From positions 744,001 through 808,000 of the forward strand of contig CP061009.1 in assembly GCA_025808375.1 (NCBI GenBank): 64,000 nucleotides of DNA, in the 5' to 3' direction. Positions within the stretch are counted from its first letter, which is position 1, and each line of letters opens with the position of its first letter. The notes below the pieces were generated by a model. That model made no database searches, was not told the DNA's origin, and worked only from the letters and a program-made list of their open reading frames with translations. The position numbers were made by a program, and so were the translations under genes. Below, piece by piece: positions 24,350-31,796 of the stretch. The stretch comes from Duncaniella muricolitica. Its GTDB lineage: Bacteria > Bacteroidota > Bacteroidia > Bacteroidales > Muribaculaceae.

Positions 24350-25535
24350 TGTTTGACTCGGTTGATTGGTTGCTTATGTAGAGGAGCGGCTCTATCTCGT
24401 AGTCCTCGGTCTGATTGGCAACCTCATACCAGCGGTCAAAAATCTTCTTTAAGGCACGAGATATGGCTCGACGTTGTTTCGATACATAGGAGTTGTAGTA
24501 TTCGTATGCCTCCTGTAGCACACTGGCGCTCCAGCCAGTTTTGCCGGTGCGAATGAGGTAAAAGCACTCTTGGCTGAATGCAGAGTAAATGCGCTCGATA
24601 GTGCTTGTCTCTGTGCTATCAAATTTCTTATCGTAGTTAGTTCCCTCGACATTGATAAACTCCGGCTTTTCTTCCTCGGAGTTGATTGTTACGTCCATGA
24701 TTGAACAGCAGTTGATGTCGCCTTGAAATACATCGAGGCTCTTTGAGAAGTCATACTCATCATCTTCGACAGACTGGGGTATGAGGTTTCCTTCTTCGTC
24801 ATACTGCTCAATGCTCATGCCCTTGCGATGAACAAACATACCGGCCAACATAAAGCCGTTGCGGACGTTGCGGTATTTTACATTGTCGAGGCCCTCATCA
24901 GTTGAGAGGTTGGTAACTATCTTGTCATAGATAGGCTTGGGGTATTGGTACTTTCCGTCCATCGAAACCCACAAAATCTGACCCTGATAGTTTTCGATCC
25001 CGCCCGATGCCTCTATTTGAGACAACACTACATTCGGGATAGGATTAAAGAGGTAAATCTTCTTGACGTTCTTTTTGTCAACAGGAATGGCTTTGCCCTT
25101 GCGTGTGCGCTGGCCCGACCAGTCAGGGTGTACGTTGATATACACTATCGTGCCATCTTCTTCTTCCTCCTCGAGTCTACAATCCTTGAACGGGATATGC
25201 TGTAGTTCCACGATTTCACACGCCATGTTGTAATTGACGTGCAGGGCAAAGCCGTGGTACATCGCCATATCTGATGCAATGAGGCCGTAGATGTCGTCTA
25301 TGGTCTCTCCCTTGTGGTTGCAGATGTATTCAGAGAAATCCTTATTGCGGAGTCCGTTCCCCTCAATGAACGTCATATAGCGTTCCATGCAGGAGCTACC
25401 TGTAGGACTGTTCTGAATAAGGTCATACATACGCTGAGGATAAAGATTATCGCTCCCGTAGGTCTGAATATTCAGAGAGCTCAGGTAGTCAACATTAAAG
25501 CGTTGCGGAGCGCGGATAACACTATTGGCGTTCAT
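24324..25535 (-). CDS. phage portal protein
   Basis: 403 residues, begins MNANSVIRAPQRFNVDYL. The pattern YPQRMYDLIQNSPTGSSCMERY near the N-terminus, a beta-rich wing (VELQHIPFKDCRLEEEEEDGTI) and the long C-terminal helix (VLQEAYEYYNSYVSKQRRAISRALKKIF) are those of portal proteins, which form the dodecameric ring for DNA packaging and connect head to tail. It is short compared with tailed-phage portals of 450-500 residues but complete at both ends. A coiled-coil protein gene precedes it. Confidence 0.82.
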   Translation of the reverse strand: MNANSVIRAPQRFNVDYLSSLNIQTYGSDNLYPQRMYDLIQNSPTGSSCMERYMTFIEGNGLRNKDFSEYICNHKGETIDDIYGLIASDMAMYHGFALHVNYNMACEIVELQHIPFKDCRLEEEEEDGTIVYINVHPDWSGQRTRKGKAIPVDKKNVKKIYLFNPIPNVVLSQIEASGGIENYQGQILWVSMDGKYQYPKPIYDKIVTNLSTDEGLDNVKYRNVRNGFMLAGMFVHRKGMSIEQYDEEGNLIPQSVEDDEYDFSKSLDVFQGDINCCSIMDVTINSEEEKPEFINVEGTNYDKKFDSTETSTIERIYSAFSQECFYLIRTGKTGWSASVLQEAYEYYNSYVSKQRRAISRALKKIFDRWYEVANQTEDYEIEPLLYISNQSTESNNGTTNNSK

Positions 25536-25559
25536 CGAGAAAAGCGGTGTTGGGAGTGA

Positions 25560-26360
25560 TTATTCTGCGGCCGCGTCCTTGCTCTTTTTGATCATGGCGT
25601 TGGACTGCTTGAGGCCTTTGTTTTCTTTCTTGAGGTTTTCCATCTCAGAGGTCATTTCGGCCACCTGATTGTTGAGGCGTTCAATCTCGGCTTTGTCTGC
25701 CTCGATGGTCTCGTTGGCAGAGGCGAGTTCGAGACGGATTGCCTCTACTGTGTCCTGAGCCTCAATGTTATCACTGGGAGAGGGAGCGTTTTCAAGAGCG
25801 GTCTCCAGTGAGGAGATTGTGCCTTTGAGGTGCTCCACCTCAGTATCTTTCACTGCTATGGTCTCGCGGGCCTCAGCGAGTTCCTTATCACGCTCTGCTA
25901 TGATTGCGAGAGCGTCAGGCAGAGTTGTGGCTGCGGGGCGGTTGTTGGGGTCTTTGGTGCGTGCAATGTAGGCGTTGACGCGATCTTTCCAGTCCTCTGG
26001 GAGTTCTTGGAACATAGAGGCATTGGCCACGTTTTTTGCGATGTATCGTTCCGCTACCTCATTGGTCAGATTGGGGTTGGTATAGGGGACAGACTCGCCG
26101 AAAAACGTAATGACTGCGCCGGCCTTGAGTTTATAGTCGCATTTCTTAGGCATGGCTTGAGTTTTACGGAGTTTGATTTTGATTTCCATGTATGCGTCTC
26201 GATAGCAGTCGCTACACCCTTTATTGCTTATTTCTTTGCCGAAAAGGTCATAGTAAAGAGTATCGAGATACGACCGGTCAAGAGATGAAAAGCCGTCGTG
26301 ATAACGGCTTTCCATTTCCTGCAATCGGTGGAGTGTTTCGTTGTATGCGTCCATGAGCAT
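25560..26360 (-). CDS. phage coiled-coil protein of the head module
   Basis: 266 residues. The first 150 residues are a globular helical domain with a CSDCYRDAY motif; residues about 155-260 are a long heptad coiled coil (AIIAERDKELAEARETI, TIEADKAEIERLNNQV) ending in a Lys-rich tail. Lies between portal and a small head protein. Could be a neck, scaffold or fibre-attachment component. Start may be at ATG 26360 or the second Met 6 bp downstream. Confidence 0.65.
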   Translation of the reverse strand: MLMDAYNETLHRLQEMESRYHDGFSSLDRSYLDTLYYDLFGKEISNKGCSDCYRDAYMEIKIKLRKTQAMPKKCDYKLKAGAVITFFGESVPYTNPNLTNEVAERYIAKNVANASMFQELPEDWKDRVNAYIARTKDPNNRPAATTLPDALAIIAERDKELAEARETIAVKDTEVEHLKGTISSLETALENAPSPSDNIEAQDTVEAIRLELASANETIEADKAEIERLNNQVAEMTSEMENLKKENKGLKQSNAMIKKSKDAAAE

Positions 26361-26366
26361 TGCTGA

Positions 26367-26963
26367 TTAGGAGCCTGCAACGAGTGAGGTTAAAGCGGTG
26401 CGAGTGGTCGCAACGCTGTCATTGAACAGATAGATACCCGCAGACGGAGCACCCGTTTCTTCTAAGGTCGCAGACCAACCGCCGTCGGTTTCCTCGCTGT
26501 ACTTGTCGTCAGCCATTGCTGTTGCAGACAGGCCCTGCTCGAAACCGTACACCTCAAAGGTGTTCTTGCCGTCCTTGCCGCCATACTTGTTTTCAAGCAC
26601 GATTACAAAGGAGCCGTTGGCGAGGGGGTTAATGATGTCTTTGACCACGTCAGGCCCGTTGTCGAGGATTACGAGACCCACCGTCTTTGTGAACTTGTTG
26701 CGGTAGGTGCTGGCTACGAAAGCCTTGTTAGTTCCGGAGAATGGAGTTTTCCCCGGAACAAACATGCGATAGGCTTTCTTTCCTGATTTCAGGACAAGAG
26801 TGTTGAGAATACACGGGTTACTTGCGTCACGAGTACAAGAGTCTCGGTCGATGTCGTCTGAGTTGATGATGTAGCCGTAGTTACGGACACCGGCAACAGA
26901 GTTTTCCTCGCAGCCTGCTACGAGGTCGGCCGCTAACTTGAAATCGCAACTTTCGGTAGCCAT
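26367..26963 (-). CDS. phage head or tail-tube protein
   Basis: 198 residues, begins MATESCDFKLAADLVAGCEEN. Beta-rich with an immunoglobulin-like composition, no membrane segment, ending TALTSLVAGS. It sits 11 bp after the major capsid gene. Size and position fit a capsid decoration protein or a tail-tube protein; the sequence alone does not decide. Confidence 0.65.
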   Translation of the reverse strand: MATESCDFKLAADLVAGCEENSVAGVRNYGYIINSDDIDRDSCTRDASNPCILNTLVLKSGKKAYRMFVPGKTPFSGTNKAFVASTYRNKFTKTVGLVILDNGPDVVKDIINPLANGSFVIVLENKYGGKDGKNTFEVYGFEQGLSATAMADDKYSEETDGGWSATLEETGAPSAGIYLFNDSVATTRTALTSLVAGS

Positions 26964-26974
26964 AGTCGTGAGGT

Positions 26975-28039
26975 TTACATTGCTAAGTGAATGAGAGCGT
27001 CCTCGCCGACGAGGGTGCCGATCTTGGACTCAGCATAGATGTAGTTCATGCGGTCCGTCGTGTCGAAAGTGATGTCGAGGTCTGCGACACGCTTGGTGTC
27101 GGAAGTACCTACGAACAGGTTGTTGGGAGTCGAGATGAGAGCACGGTACGGAGCGTTGAGCTTTGTGCCGTCGTTCTCGAATTCCTTGATGAGCCTGTCC
27201 CATACGTCGAGGACGATGATCGGGTGGCCGTCGTAGGACGACAACTGAATGCCGGAGGCAACCTGAGTAACCTCGAGGTGGAGGTTCTGCATATTCTTCA
27301 CGTCGTTGCGGAGCGCCTTGTAGAGACCGCTATTCATGAAGATTGCAGCGTCCTTGTCGTCGAAGATACGAGAGTCGCAATCAGAGAGCATTTCGTCGAT
27401 GATGCCGATAGCAACGCCCGGCTGACGGATAGCCTCTTTCTGTGCCTGATATGTAGCTGCAGCGTTGGCGGCGATTGTGGTCAACTGGCCGGGGTTGGCT
27501 GCTGTAATGGCGCGAAGCTGTTTGAACAGGCCGTCGCACATATTGAACAGCTTGAGGTTTACGCCGTCAGTGATGATACCACTGTCGCTGATGTTCTTGG
27601 CGTCCTTATCGCCGAACCATACGATACGCCAGAACATATTGACGATAGCCTGTTCGAGCAGAGGCATGAGCACTTCGTTCCAGTACGGAGTATCGACGAG
27701 ATTGCCGATAGCCGTGCCTTCGTTCATGCCATACTTGGCGAGAGTGTTCTCGAGGTCCTCGTAGCAGAGTTCCAGAGGGATCTGATACTTGCCTAAGTTC
27801 CACTCTTTCTCCACACCAGTAACCTCCGGCTTAACGTAGGTGGGTTTGCAGCCACCACCGGAAGTACCGACGTGCCCCATAGAGCGGAGACGACCGAGTT
27901 TCTTGCCGTTAACTACTCCGGTTTCGGAGGTAACGACCATCTCGATGTCGGGGTCGTTGAAAATGGTATCGAACAGAAGTTCCGCGAGGTCTCTGATCGC
28001 ACCATTGTCAACGGTAAATTTGTCAAAGGGAATTGCCAT
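26975..28039 (-). CDS. major capsid protein
   Basis: 354 residues. Position directly after the protease/scaffold gene, the size, and segments such as WNLGKYQIPLELCYEDL, LFVGTSDTKRVADLDITFD and a C-terminal IGTLVGEDALIHLAM fit HK97-fold major capsid proteins of Bacteroides phages. It builds the icosahedral shell. The region IVVLDVWDRLIKEFEND is typical of the P-loop side of the A domain. The identification rests on context as well as sequence. Confidence 0.82.
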   Translation of the reverse strand: MAIPFDKFTVDNGAIRDLAELLFDTIFNDPDIEMVVTSETGVVNGKKLGRLRSMGHVGTSGGGCKPTYVKPEVTGVEKEWNLGKYQIPLELCYEDLENTLAKYGMNEGTAIGNLVDTPYWNEVLMPLLEQAIVNMFWRIVWFGDKDAKNISDSGIITDGVNLKLFNMCDGLFKQLRAITAANPGQLTTIAANAAATYQAQKEAIRQPGVAIGIIDEMLSDCDSRIFDDKDAAIFMNSGLYKALRNDVKNMQNLHLEVTQVASGIQLSSYDGHPIIVLDVWDRLIKEFENDGTKLNAPYRALISTPNNLFVGTSDTKRVADLDITFDTTDRMNYIYAESKIGTLVGEDALIHLAM

Positions 28040-28064
28040 GATAATTTACTGTTGAAAGGGTTGA

Positions 28065-29351
28065 TTACTTGTTGCGGGCCTTGCGCTTGGCAGCGGCGGC
28101 CTCGCGGCGTTCACGGAGAGCCTTCTGTGTGGGAGACTCTTTGGCCGGAGTGCGACGACCGGGGCCGGTGGTCTCGACGAAACGGGTGTTGGAGGCGTTG
28201 AACGATGACTTGCTGTTGAGGACCTTGTCGAGCCACTGACGGCCACCTGCCTTTTGAACCTTTGCGAGAATTACCTTCTCATCGGCTGAGAGGACGCGAG
28301 AGTTTTTTTTGTGGGCCTCGAGTTCCTCCTCAAGTTCCTCTTTCTCCTGAGTGAGTTCCTCGTTTTCCTGAACGAGTTCCTGATTCTCCTGAGTGAGTTC
28401 CTCGACCTTCTCGATGAGCTCCTCCTCGTCGAGACCCTCAGCGGCGGCACCGCCGTCCTCGGGAGCGTTAATCTCGGTGATTACGCCGTCCTCGACGATG
28501 ATTTCAGTACCGTCGTCGAGGACGAAAGTACCGTCGGGCGATGCTGTATCGCCAACCTGAGGCTCGCCTTCCTCACGGTCAACCGTGAGCTCAGAGCCGT
28601 CGGCAGCGGTAACAACGAGTGCCTTCATGCGGAGGTCGGAGATTTTGCGGAGACCGACCTTAGCGAGAAGGCGCTGGAGTCTGCTGCTTTCCACTTTTAC
28701 AAATTTCTTTTTCATTGCTGTGGGTTTTGATTTGTTGATGTTATTGAATGTTCTTGATTTCGATGCCGTGAGCGGCGAGAGTGCTTTAGAGATAAATCCC
28801 AGTTCAATCGCCTCATCGGTGCCGATGTAGGTGTCAAGAGCCATGAGGTCCTGCAACTCTTTCTTGCTTGCGTTAGTGCGAGTCAGGTATAAGTCGAGGA
28901 TTTTCTTCTCCTCCTGACGCAGAGCATTTGCTTGGGTCTTGAGTTGGTCAATGTTTTTCTCAAGGTTGTCTGCTGTCAGTCTGGTAAAGTAATCCAAGTC
29001 AGGATAGGCTAACGCCGGGTTGTGAATACAGAAATGAGCGTTGCGGTATGCAGTGCGACGCTCAAGGGGAGCGGCCAAAAGGATTATCGTTGCCATTGAC
29101 GAGCACTCGCCTTCCACAGTGCAAGAGATTTTCTTCTTCGAGCGGCGGAGCTTGTCATAAATCGCCCAACCCTCTACACAATCTCCACCGCGGCAGTGGA
29201 TACGAATGTCGATTACATCATCTCCTTCTTTCATGCCGGAGATAAACTCGTCGATGTCCTTGTAGCACACGCCGTCCATGCCCTCCCAGTTGCGAAGCAT
29301 GATTTTTTCTTCTTCGCCTACGATGTCGTTGTAAATTTTCAGAGTAGCCAT
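28065..29351 (-). CDS. ClpP-like prohead protease fused to scaffold region
   Basis: 428 residues. Residues 1-185 are an S14 ClpP-type serine protease: IRIHCRGGDCVEGWAIYDKLR, then CSSMATIILLAA with the nucleophile Ser, and HNPALAYPD for the His. Residues about 215-400 are an acidic coiled coil (EELTQENQELVQENEEL) and a basic Arg-rich tail, typical of a built-in scaffold that is digested during head maturation. It opens the head operon; promoter candidate at 29372-29405. Confidence 0.9.
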   Translation of the reverse strand: MATLKIYNDIVGEEEKIMLRNWEGMDGVCYKDIDEFISGMKEGDDVIDIRIHCRGGDCVEGWAIYDKLRRSKKKISCTVEGECSSMATIILLAAPLERRTAYRNAHFCIHNPALAYPDLDYFTRLTADNLEKNIDQLKTQANALRQEEKKILDLYLTRTNASKKELQDLMALDTYIGTDEAIELGFISKALSPLTASKSRTFNNINKSKPTAMKKKFVKVESSRLQRLLAKVGLRKISDLRMKALVVTAADGSELTVDREEGEPQVGDTASPDGTFVLDDGTEIIVEDGVITEINAPEDGGAAAEGLDEEELIEKVEELTQENQELVQENEELTQEKEELEEELEAHKKNSRVLSADEKVILAKVQKAGGRQWLDKVLNSKSSFNASNTRFVETTGPGRRTPAKESPTQKALRERREAAAAKRKARNK

Positions 29352-29371
29352 AGCGATTGGTGTTATTATAT

Positions 29372-29405
29372 CTGCAAAGTTACCTCGCTAATTACTCTAT
29401 ATTAG
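29372..29405 (-). promoter_or_regulatory. candidate promoter of the head operon
   Basis: Minus strand -7 box TAACTTTGCA 21 bp before the protease gene. No good TTTG element 34 bp layout upstream and no ATGATAATTTT core, so this late-gene promoter may need a phage activator. Confidence 0.5.
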
Positions 29406-29529
29406 AAGATTAAGGCCGTATTCCACTGAACTGCTCCGTTCACTATTTAGGCTATTGTGGACTCCCCAATTTGTCGGACAAAACTCTAATTTTGCTCCAA
29501 ATAATTATCATTTGGAATATTTCTACTGT

Positions 29530-29769
29530 ATGGCTAAAGTAATCCACGTTCACATTTTCTCTCGTCCTCGAGGAGCGGTCAAGGACTATTATTTCTCAAG
29601 TATCGCTGCAGTCTATACCGTTCTATCTCCCGAAGATGTGGGAGCAACCCTCAGTTATCTCCAACACGCAGGCCTTAGTGGTAATGGTTCTGTGGCCACG
29701 AAGAAGGCGATAATCAAGCAGGCCACTCTAATATCTAAACCCACAAATAAAAACGGAGCGACATCATAG
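29530..29769 (+). CDS. small conserved Bacteroides phage protein
   Basis: 79 residues from ATG 29530 (MAKVIHVHIFSRPRGAVKD). The pattern DYYFSSIAAVYTVLSPEDVG...HAGLSGNGSVATKKAIIKQ resembles a small family frequent in Bacteroides phages with no assigned role; the C-terminal half could form a short helical DNA-binding unit. Plus strand, opposite to neighbours, with its own upstream TAATTTTGC box (about 29487-29495) and terminator. Confidence 0.75.
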   Translation: MAKVIHVHIFSRPRGAVKDYYFSSIAAVYTVLSPEDVGATLSYLQHAGLSGNGSVATKKAIIKQATLISKPTNKNGATS

Positions 29770-29777
29770 CCGCTCCG
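29754..29777 (+). terminator. hairpin terminator, plus strand
   Basis: CGGAGCG pairs with CGCTCCG; the stem overlaps the end of the plus-strand gene. Confidence 0.65.
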
Positions 29778-29817
29778 CAATTCAGTAGTTTTTATCAAAA
29801 GTTTGTGGATAGGATAA

Positions 29818-30027
29818 CTAATCCCTTTCTGAGTTCTCTACTCGAGCCTCGGCAACCGCTTTGTTTGCCTCATCGAGACTATCATACCAGTCAGAGTAGA
29901 TATCTCGGTCTCTCAGGGTTCGTGATGTGTTCTGTGGCTTTTCCTCTGACTCTATTGCCATAGTTACAGCTGCGGTCACACGGCCGCTGTCATGGAATGT
30001 CGATGTTACGCAGTAGTACGTTTTCAT
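29818..30027 (-). CDS. small phage protein of unknown function
   Basis: 69 residues, begins MKTYYCVTSTFHDSGRVTAAV. A small alpha/beta protein with a C-terminal acidic helix (SLDEANKAVAEARVENSERD). The pattern of a short beta hairpin plus helix recurs in Bacteroides phage early genes. Last gene of the early operon that starts near 34.8 kb; not recognised further. Confidence 0.7.
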   Translation of the reverse strand: MKTYYCVTSTFHDSGRVTAAVTMAIESEEKPQNTSRTLRDRDIYSDWYDSLDEANKAVAEARVENSERD

Positions 30028-30043
30028 GCGTCGTGATGATTTT

Positions 30044-30388
30044 TCAGGGTTTCTTTAATTGTTCGCATATTGCCACTCTTTTACCGAACCTTACGATCTT
30101 CGGGAGATACACGTCGAGGGCGTGATGAGGGAAACCGCAGAGGAGCAAATCTTCCTTGCTTTCTCGTTTCCTCATGGTCAAAGTGATGTTAAGGATTTCG
30201 GCACACTCCTGGGCATCATCCGAGTATGCCTCGTAGAAGTCCCCGACACGGAACAGCAGAATTGCGTCGGGATGTCTTACTTTCATTTCTTTGAATTGTT
30301 TCAGGCGTAGTTCCATTTGCTCTGCATCAGCCATACGCTGGGTCGCTCTGCGGGTCTCGTATTCGTTCTTGATTTCCTTCTTGGTCAT
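30044..30388 (-). CDS. stand-alone MutS domain I protein
   Basis: 114 residues. Residues about 30-114 match the N-terminal mismatch-recognition domain of MutS: a FRVGDFYEAYSDDA segment (FYE is the mismatch-contacting Phe-x-Glu pattern), AEILNITLTMRK, and GFPHHALDVYLPKIVRFGKRVAICEQL. Clamp, lever and ATPase domains are absent. The first 30 residues are a charged helix. Such small proteins occur on Bacteroides phages and ICEs. The role is unknown: it may bind distorted DNA or compete with host MutS. Confidence 0.85.
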   Translation of the reverse strand: MTKKEIKNEYETRRATQRMADAEQMELRLKQFKEMKVRHPDAILLFRVGDFYEAYSDDAQECAEILNITLTMRKRESKEDLLLCGFPHHALDVYLPKIVRFGKRVAICEQLKKP

Positions 30389-30392
30389 TTTC

Positions 30393-30674
30393 TCAATATT
30401 TCCACAGGATTACTTCTTGGCCACTTGCTGTGATTTCATCGGCCTTATTCTGAGCCAACTCATACATGGCTTTGATTTGCTCATTGAACTGTTCCGGCTC
30501 TTTGCCGTCGATGATGTAGCCAACATTCCAGTAGGCTATCATGCCGACCATGAACACTCGAGCATAGCACCGGCACTTGCGGCCGCCTATCTCACGCTGG
30601 GCGATGAGGCGATACTTACCGCCGTTCTTGGCAGAGCTTTCAGCCTCATATATCTTGCTGAATTCGGACTTCAT
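30393..30674 (-). CDS. small phage protein of unknown function
   Basis: 93 residues, begins MKSEFSKIYEAESSAKNGGKY. Beta strands with Cys pairs (RKCRCYARVFM) and a C-terminal helix. Soluble; not recognised. Sits between the MutS-domain gene and an SH3-like gene, 4 bp and 1 bp apart, so in one operon. Confidence 0.7.
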   Translation of the reverse strand: MKSEFSKIYEAESSAKNGGKYRLIAQREIGGRKCRCYARVFMVGMIAYWNVGYIIDGKEPEQFNEQIKAMYELAQNKADEITASGQEVILWKY

Positions 30675-30675
30675 A

Positions 30676-30987
30676 TTAGATGAGGGTTGAGGCGTTAAAT
30701 GAACGAAATGACTGCTTTTCTAAATCCCAGTAGCAGATGCAATCTGCAGCACGATCTCCACGAGAGCCGTTTCCGGTGGGGTGGTATTCGATATCGCAGA
30801 GAGTGCCGATAGCATTGCGTATCTCGCCGTTGGCCTTACGGAATGTAAACTTGGCTGTGCCTACGAGCATTCGGCCGCAAACCTTGATAGCTTTCCATGC
30901 CATCTTGAGTGCCTCGCTGAAACTTGAGGCTTTGGAGCGCTTTATGATTGAGTGCGCGATTTTGAAAAGTCTTGATTTGTCTATCAT
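30676..30987 (-). CDS. small phage protein, possible SH3-like fold
   Basis: 103 residues, begins MIDKSRLFKIAHSIIKRSKAS. The N-terminal helix plus FSEALKMAWKAIKV, then a strand region (VGTAKFTFRKANGEIRNAIGTL), resembles small SH3-barrel proteins common on Bacteroides mobile elements. Function unknown. It starts behind an AAACGAAAC leader and pre-gene motif at 31012-31025. Confidence 0.7.
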   Translation of the reverse strand: MIDKSRLFKIAHSIIKRSKASSFSEALKMAWKAIKVCGRMLVGTAKFTFRKANGEIRNAIGTLCDIEYHPTGNGSRGDRAADCICYWDLEKQSFRSFNASTLI

Positions 30988-31011
30988 CTTGTTTCGTTTA
31001 AGAGGGAGGAA

Positions 31012-31025
31012 ACTTATTTGCTTAT
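31012..31025 (-). promoter_or_regulatory. conserved pre-gene motif (exact copy)
   Basis: ATAAGCAAATAAGT, 24 bp upstream of the ATG at 30987. Confidence 0.55.
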
Positions 31026-31045
31026 TCTTTTGAGGTAGAGAGGGG

Positions 31046-31303
31046 TCAGAAATTCTTGGTATTTATCCACTCAGCAACTTGTCTGAGTGTCTTGCAGGAC
31101 TTGGGAACTTTCAGCGTTCTGGTGCCACATATTGACAGGCAAACCTCACGCCCATGCCAAAACGTAATATCCACAAGCCGGTGTCTGATTGTCTCCTTGA
31201 AATTTTCTCTTTCTTGATTGAGCATGGCCAGCGAGAAAAAGTCGCTTTTCTTGTGGAACGAGGCGCTTATTTCACAGCCTTTAGAGTTCTTAACGTATCC
31301 CAT
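31046..31303 (-). CDS. small phage protein of unknown function
   Basis: 85 residues, begins MGYVKNSKGCEISASFHKKSD. Basic and Cys-containing, with a C-terminal TLKVPKSCKTLRQVAEWI helix; soluble, not recognised. It has its own promoter (31344-31377). Confidence 0.7.
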   Translation of the reverse strand: MGYVKNSKGCEISASFHKKSDFFSLAMLNQERENFKETIRHRLVDITFWHGREVCLSICGTRTLKVPKSCKTLRQVAEWINTKNF

Positions 31304-31343
31304 ATCTTGTTATCTTTAAGGGTGTTATGTTTCATTTTGTATA

Positions 31344-31377
31344 TGCAAAACTACACAAAAATTATCATATATACAAA
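31344..31377 (-). promoter_or_regulatory. Bacteroides-type phage promoter
   Basis: Minus strand: TTTG, spacer with ATATGATAATTTTTG, -7 box TAGTTTTGCA; identical in most positions to the copies at 946, 4481, 5950, 10592 and 34877. Confidence 0.72.
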
Positions 31378-31434
31378 CGTAATACGCTGAATATCTATTA
31401 CTTACACCATTTTTAACTTTTGCTTACAAACGAA

Positions 31435-31460
31435 AAGAGGCACCGATTTCGGCACCTCTT
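31435..31460 (-). terminator. hairpin terminator
   Basis: AAGAGG and CCTCTT pair around an inner CCG-ATTT-CGG stem with a 2x2 internal loop. It lies 24 bp after the stop of the gene at 31484. Confidence 0.6.
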
Positions 31461-31483
31461 GTCTATGGATTGTGTAGGATTTA

Positions 31484-31744
31484 CTAATTATCGTACTTTG
31501 TAGGATTAACCTCGACATACTCTATCATAAAGGCCGAGTTATCCATCTGAACTTGCCCGCGCGCTGTTGGTATTTTCCCTGACAAGCAATCATAGCCGTA
31601 TTGGTCTATTATCCCACTGGAGAGCATATCGCCTAAATACACGTTAAGACTCTCTTGGGTAGTAAAGATGCCGAGTAAGTGCAGGGAGCTATTCGAGAGC
31701 CACACGTCGCCTTCATGTAGGAGGATTATGTTTTCTTCGTTCAT
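31484..31744 (-). CDS. small phage protein of unknown function
   Basis: 86 residues, begins MNEENIILLHEGDVWLSNSS. Acidic, alpha/beta, ending MIEYVEVNPTKYDN. No family recognised. Lies between two hairpins, after the ParB-like gene. Confidence 0.7.
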   Translation of the reverse strand: MNEENIILLHEGDVWLSNSSLHLLGIFTTQESLNVYLGDMLSSGIIDQYGYDCLSGKIPTARGQVQMDNSAFMIEYVEVNPTKYDN

Positions 31745-31762
31745 TCTTATAGAGATTGAGAG

Positions 31763-31784
31763 GGGAGCGACCGTGGCCGCTCCC
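31763..31784 (-). terminator. hairpin after the ParB-like gene
   Basis: GGGAGCG pairs with CGCTCCC; 13 bp after the ParB stop. Confidence 0.6.
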
Positions 31785-31796
31785 GATATGTTGGTG

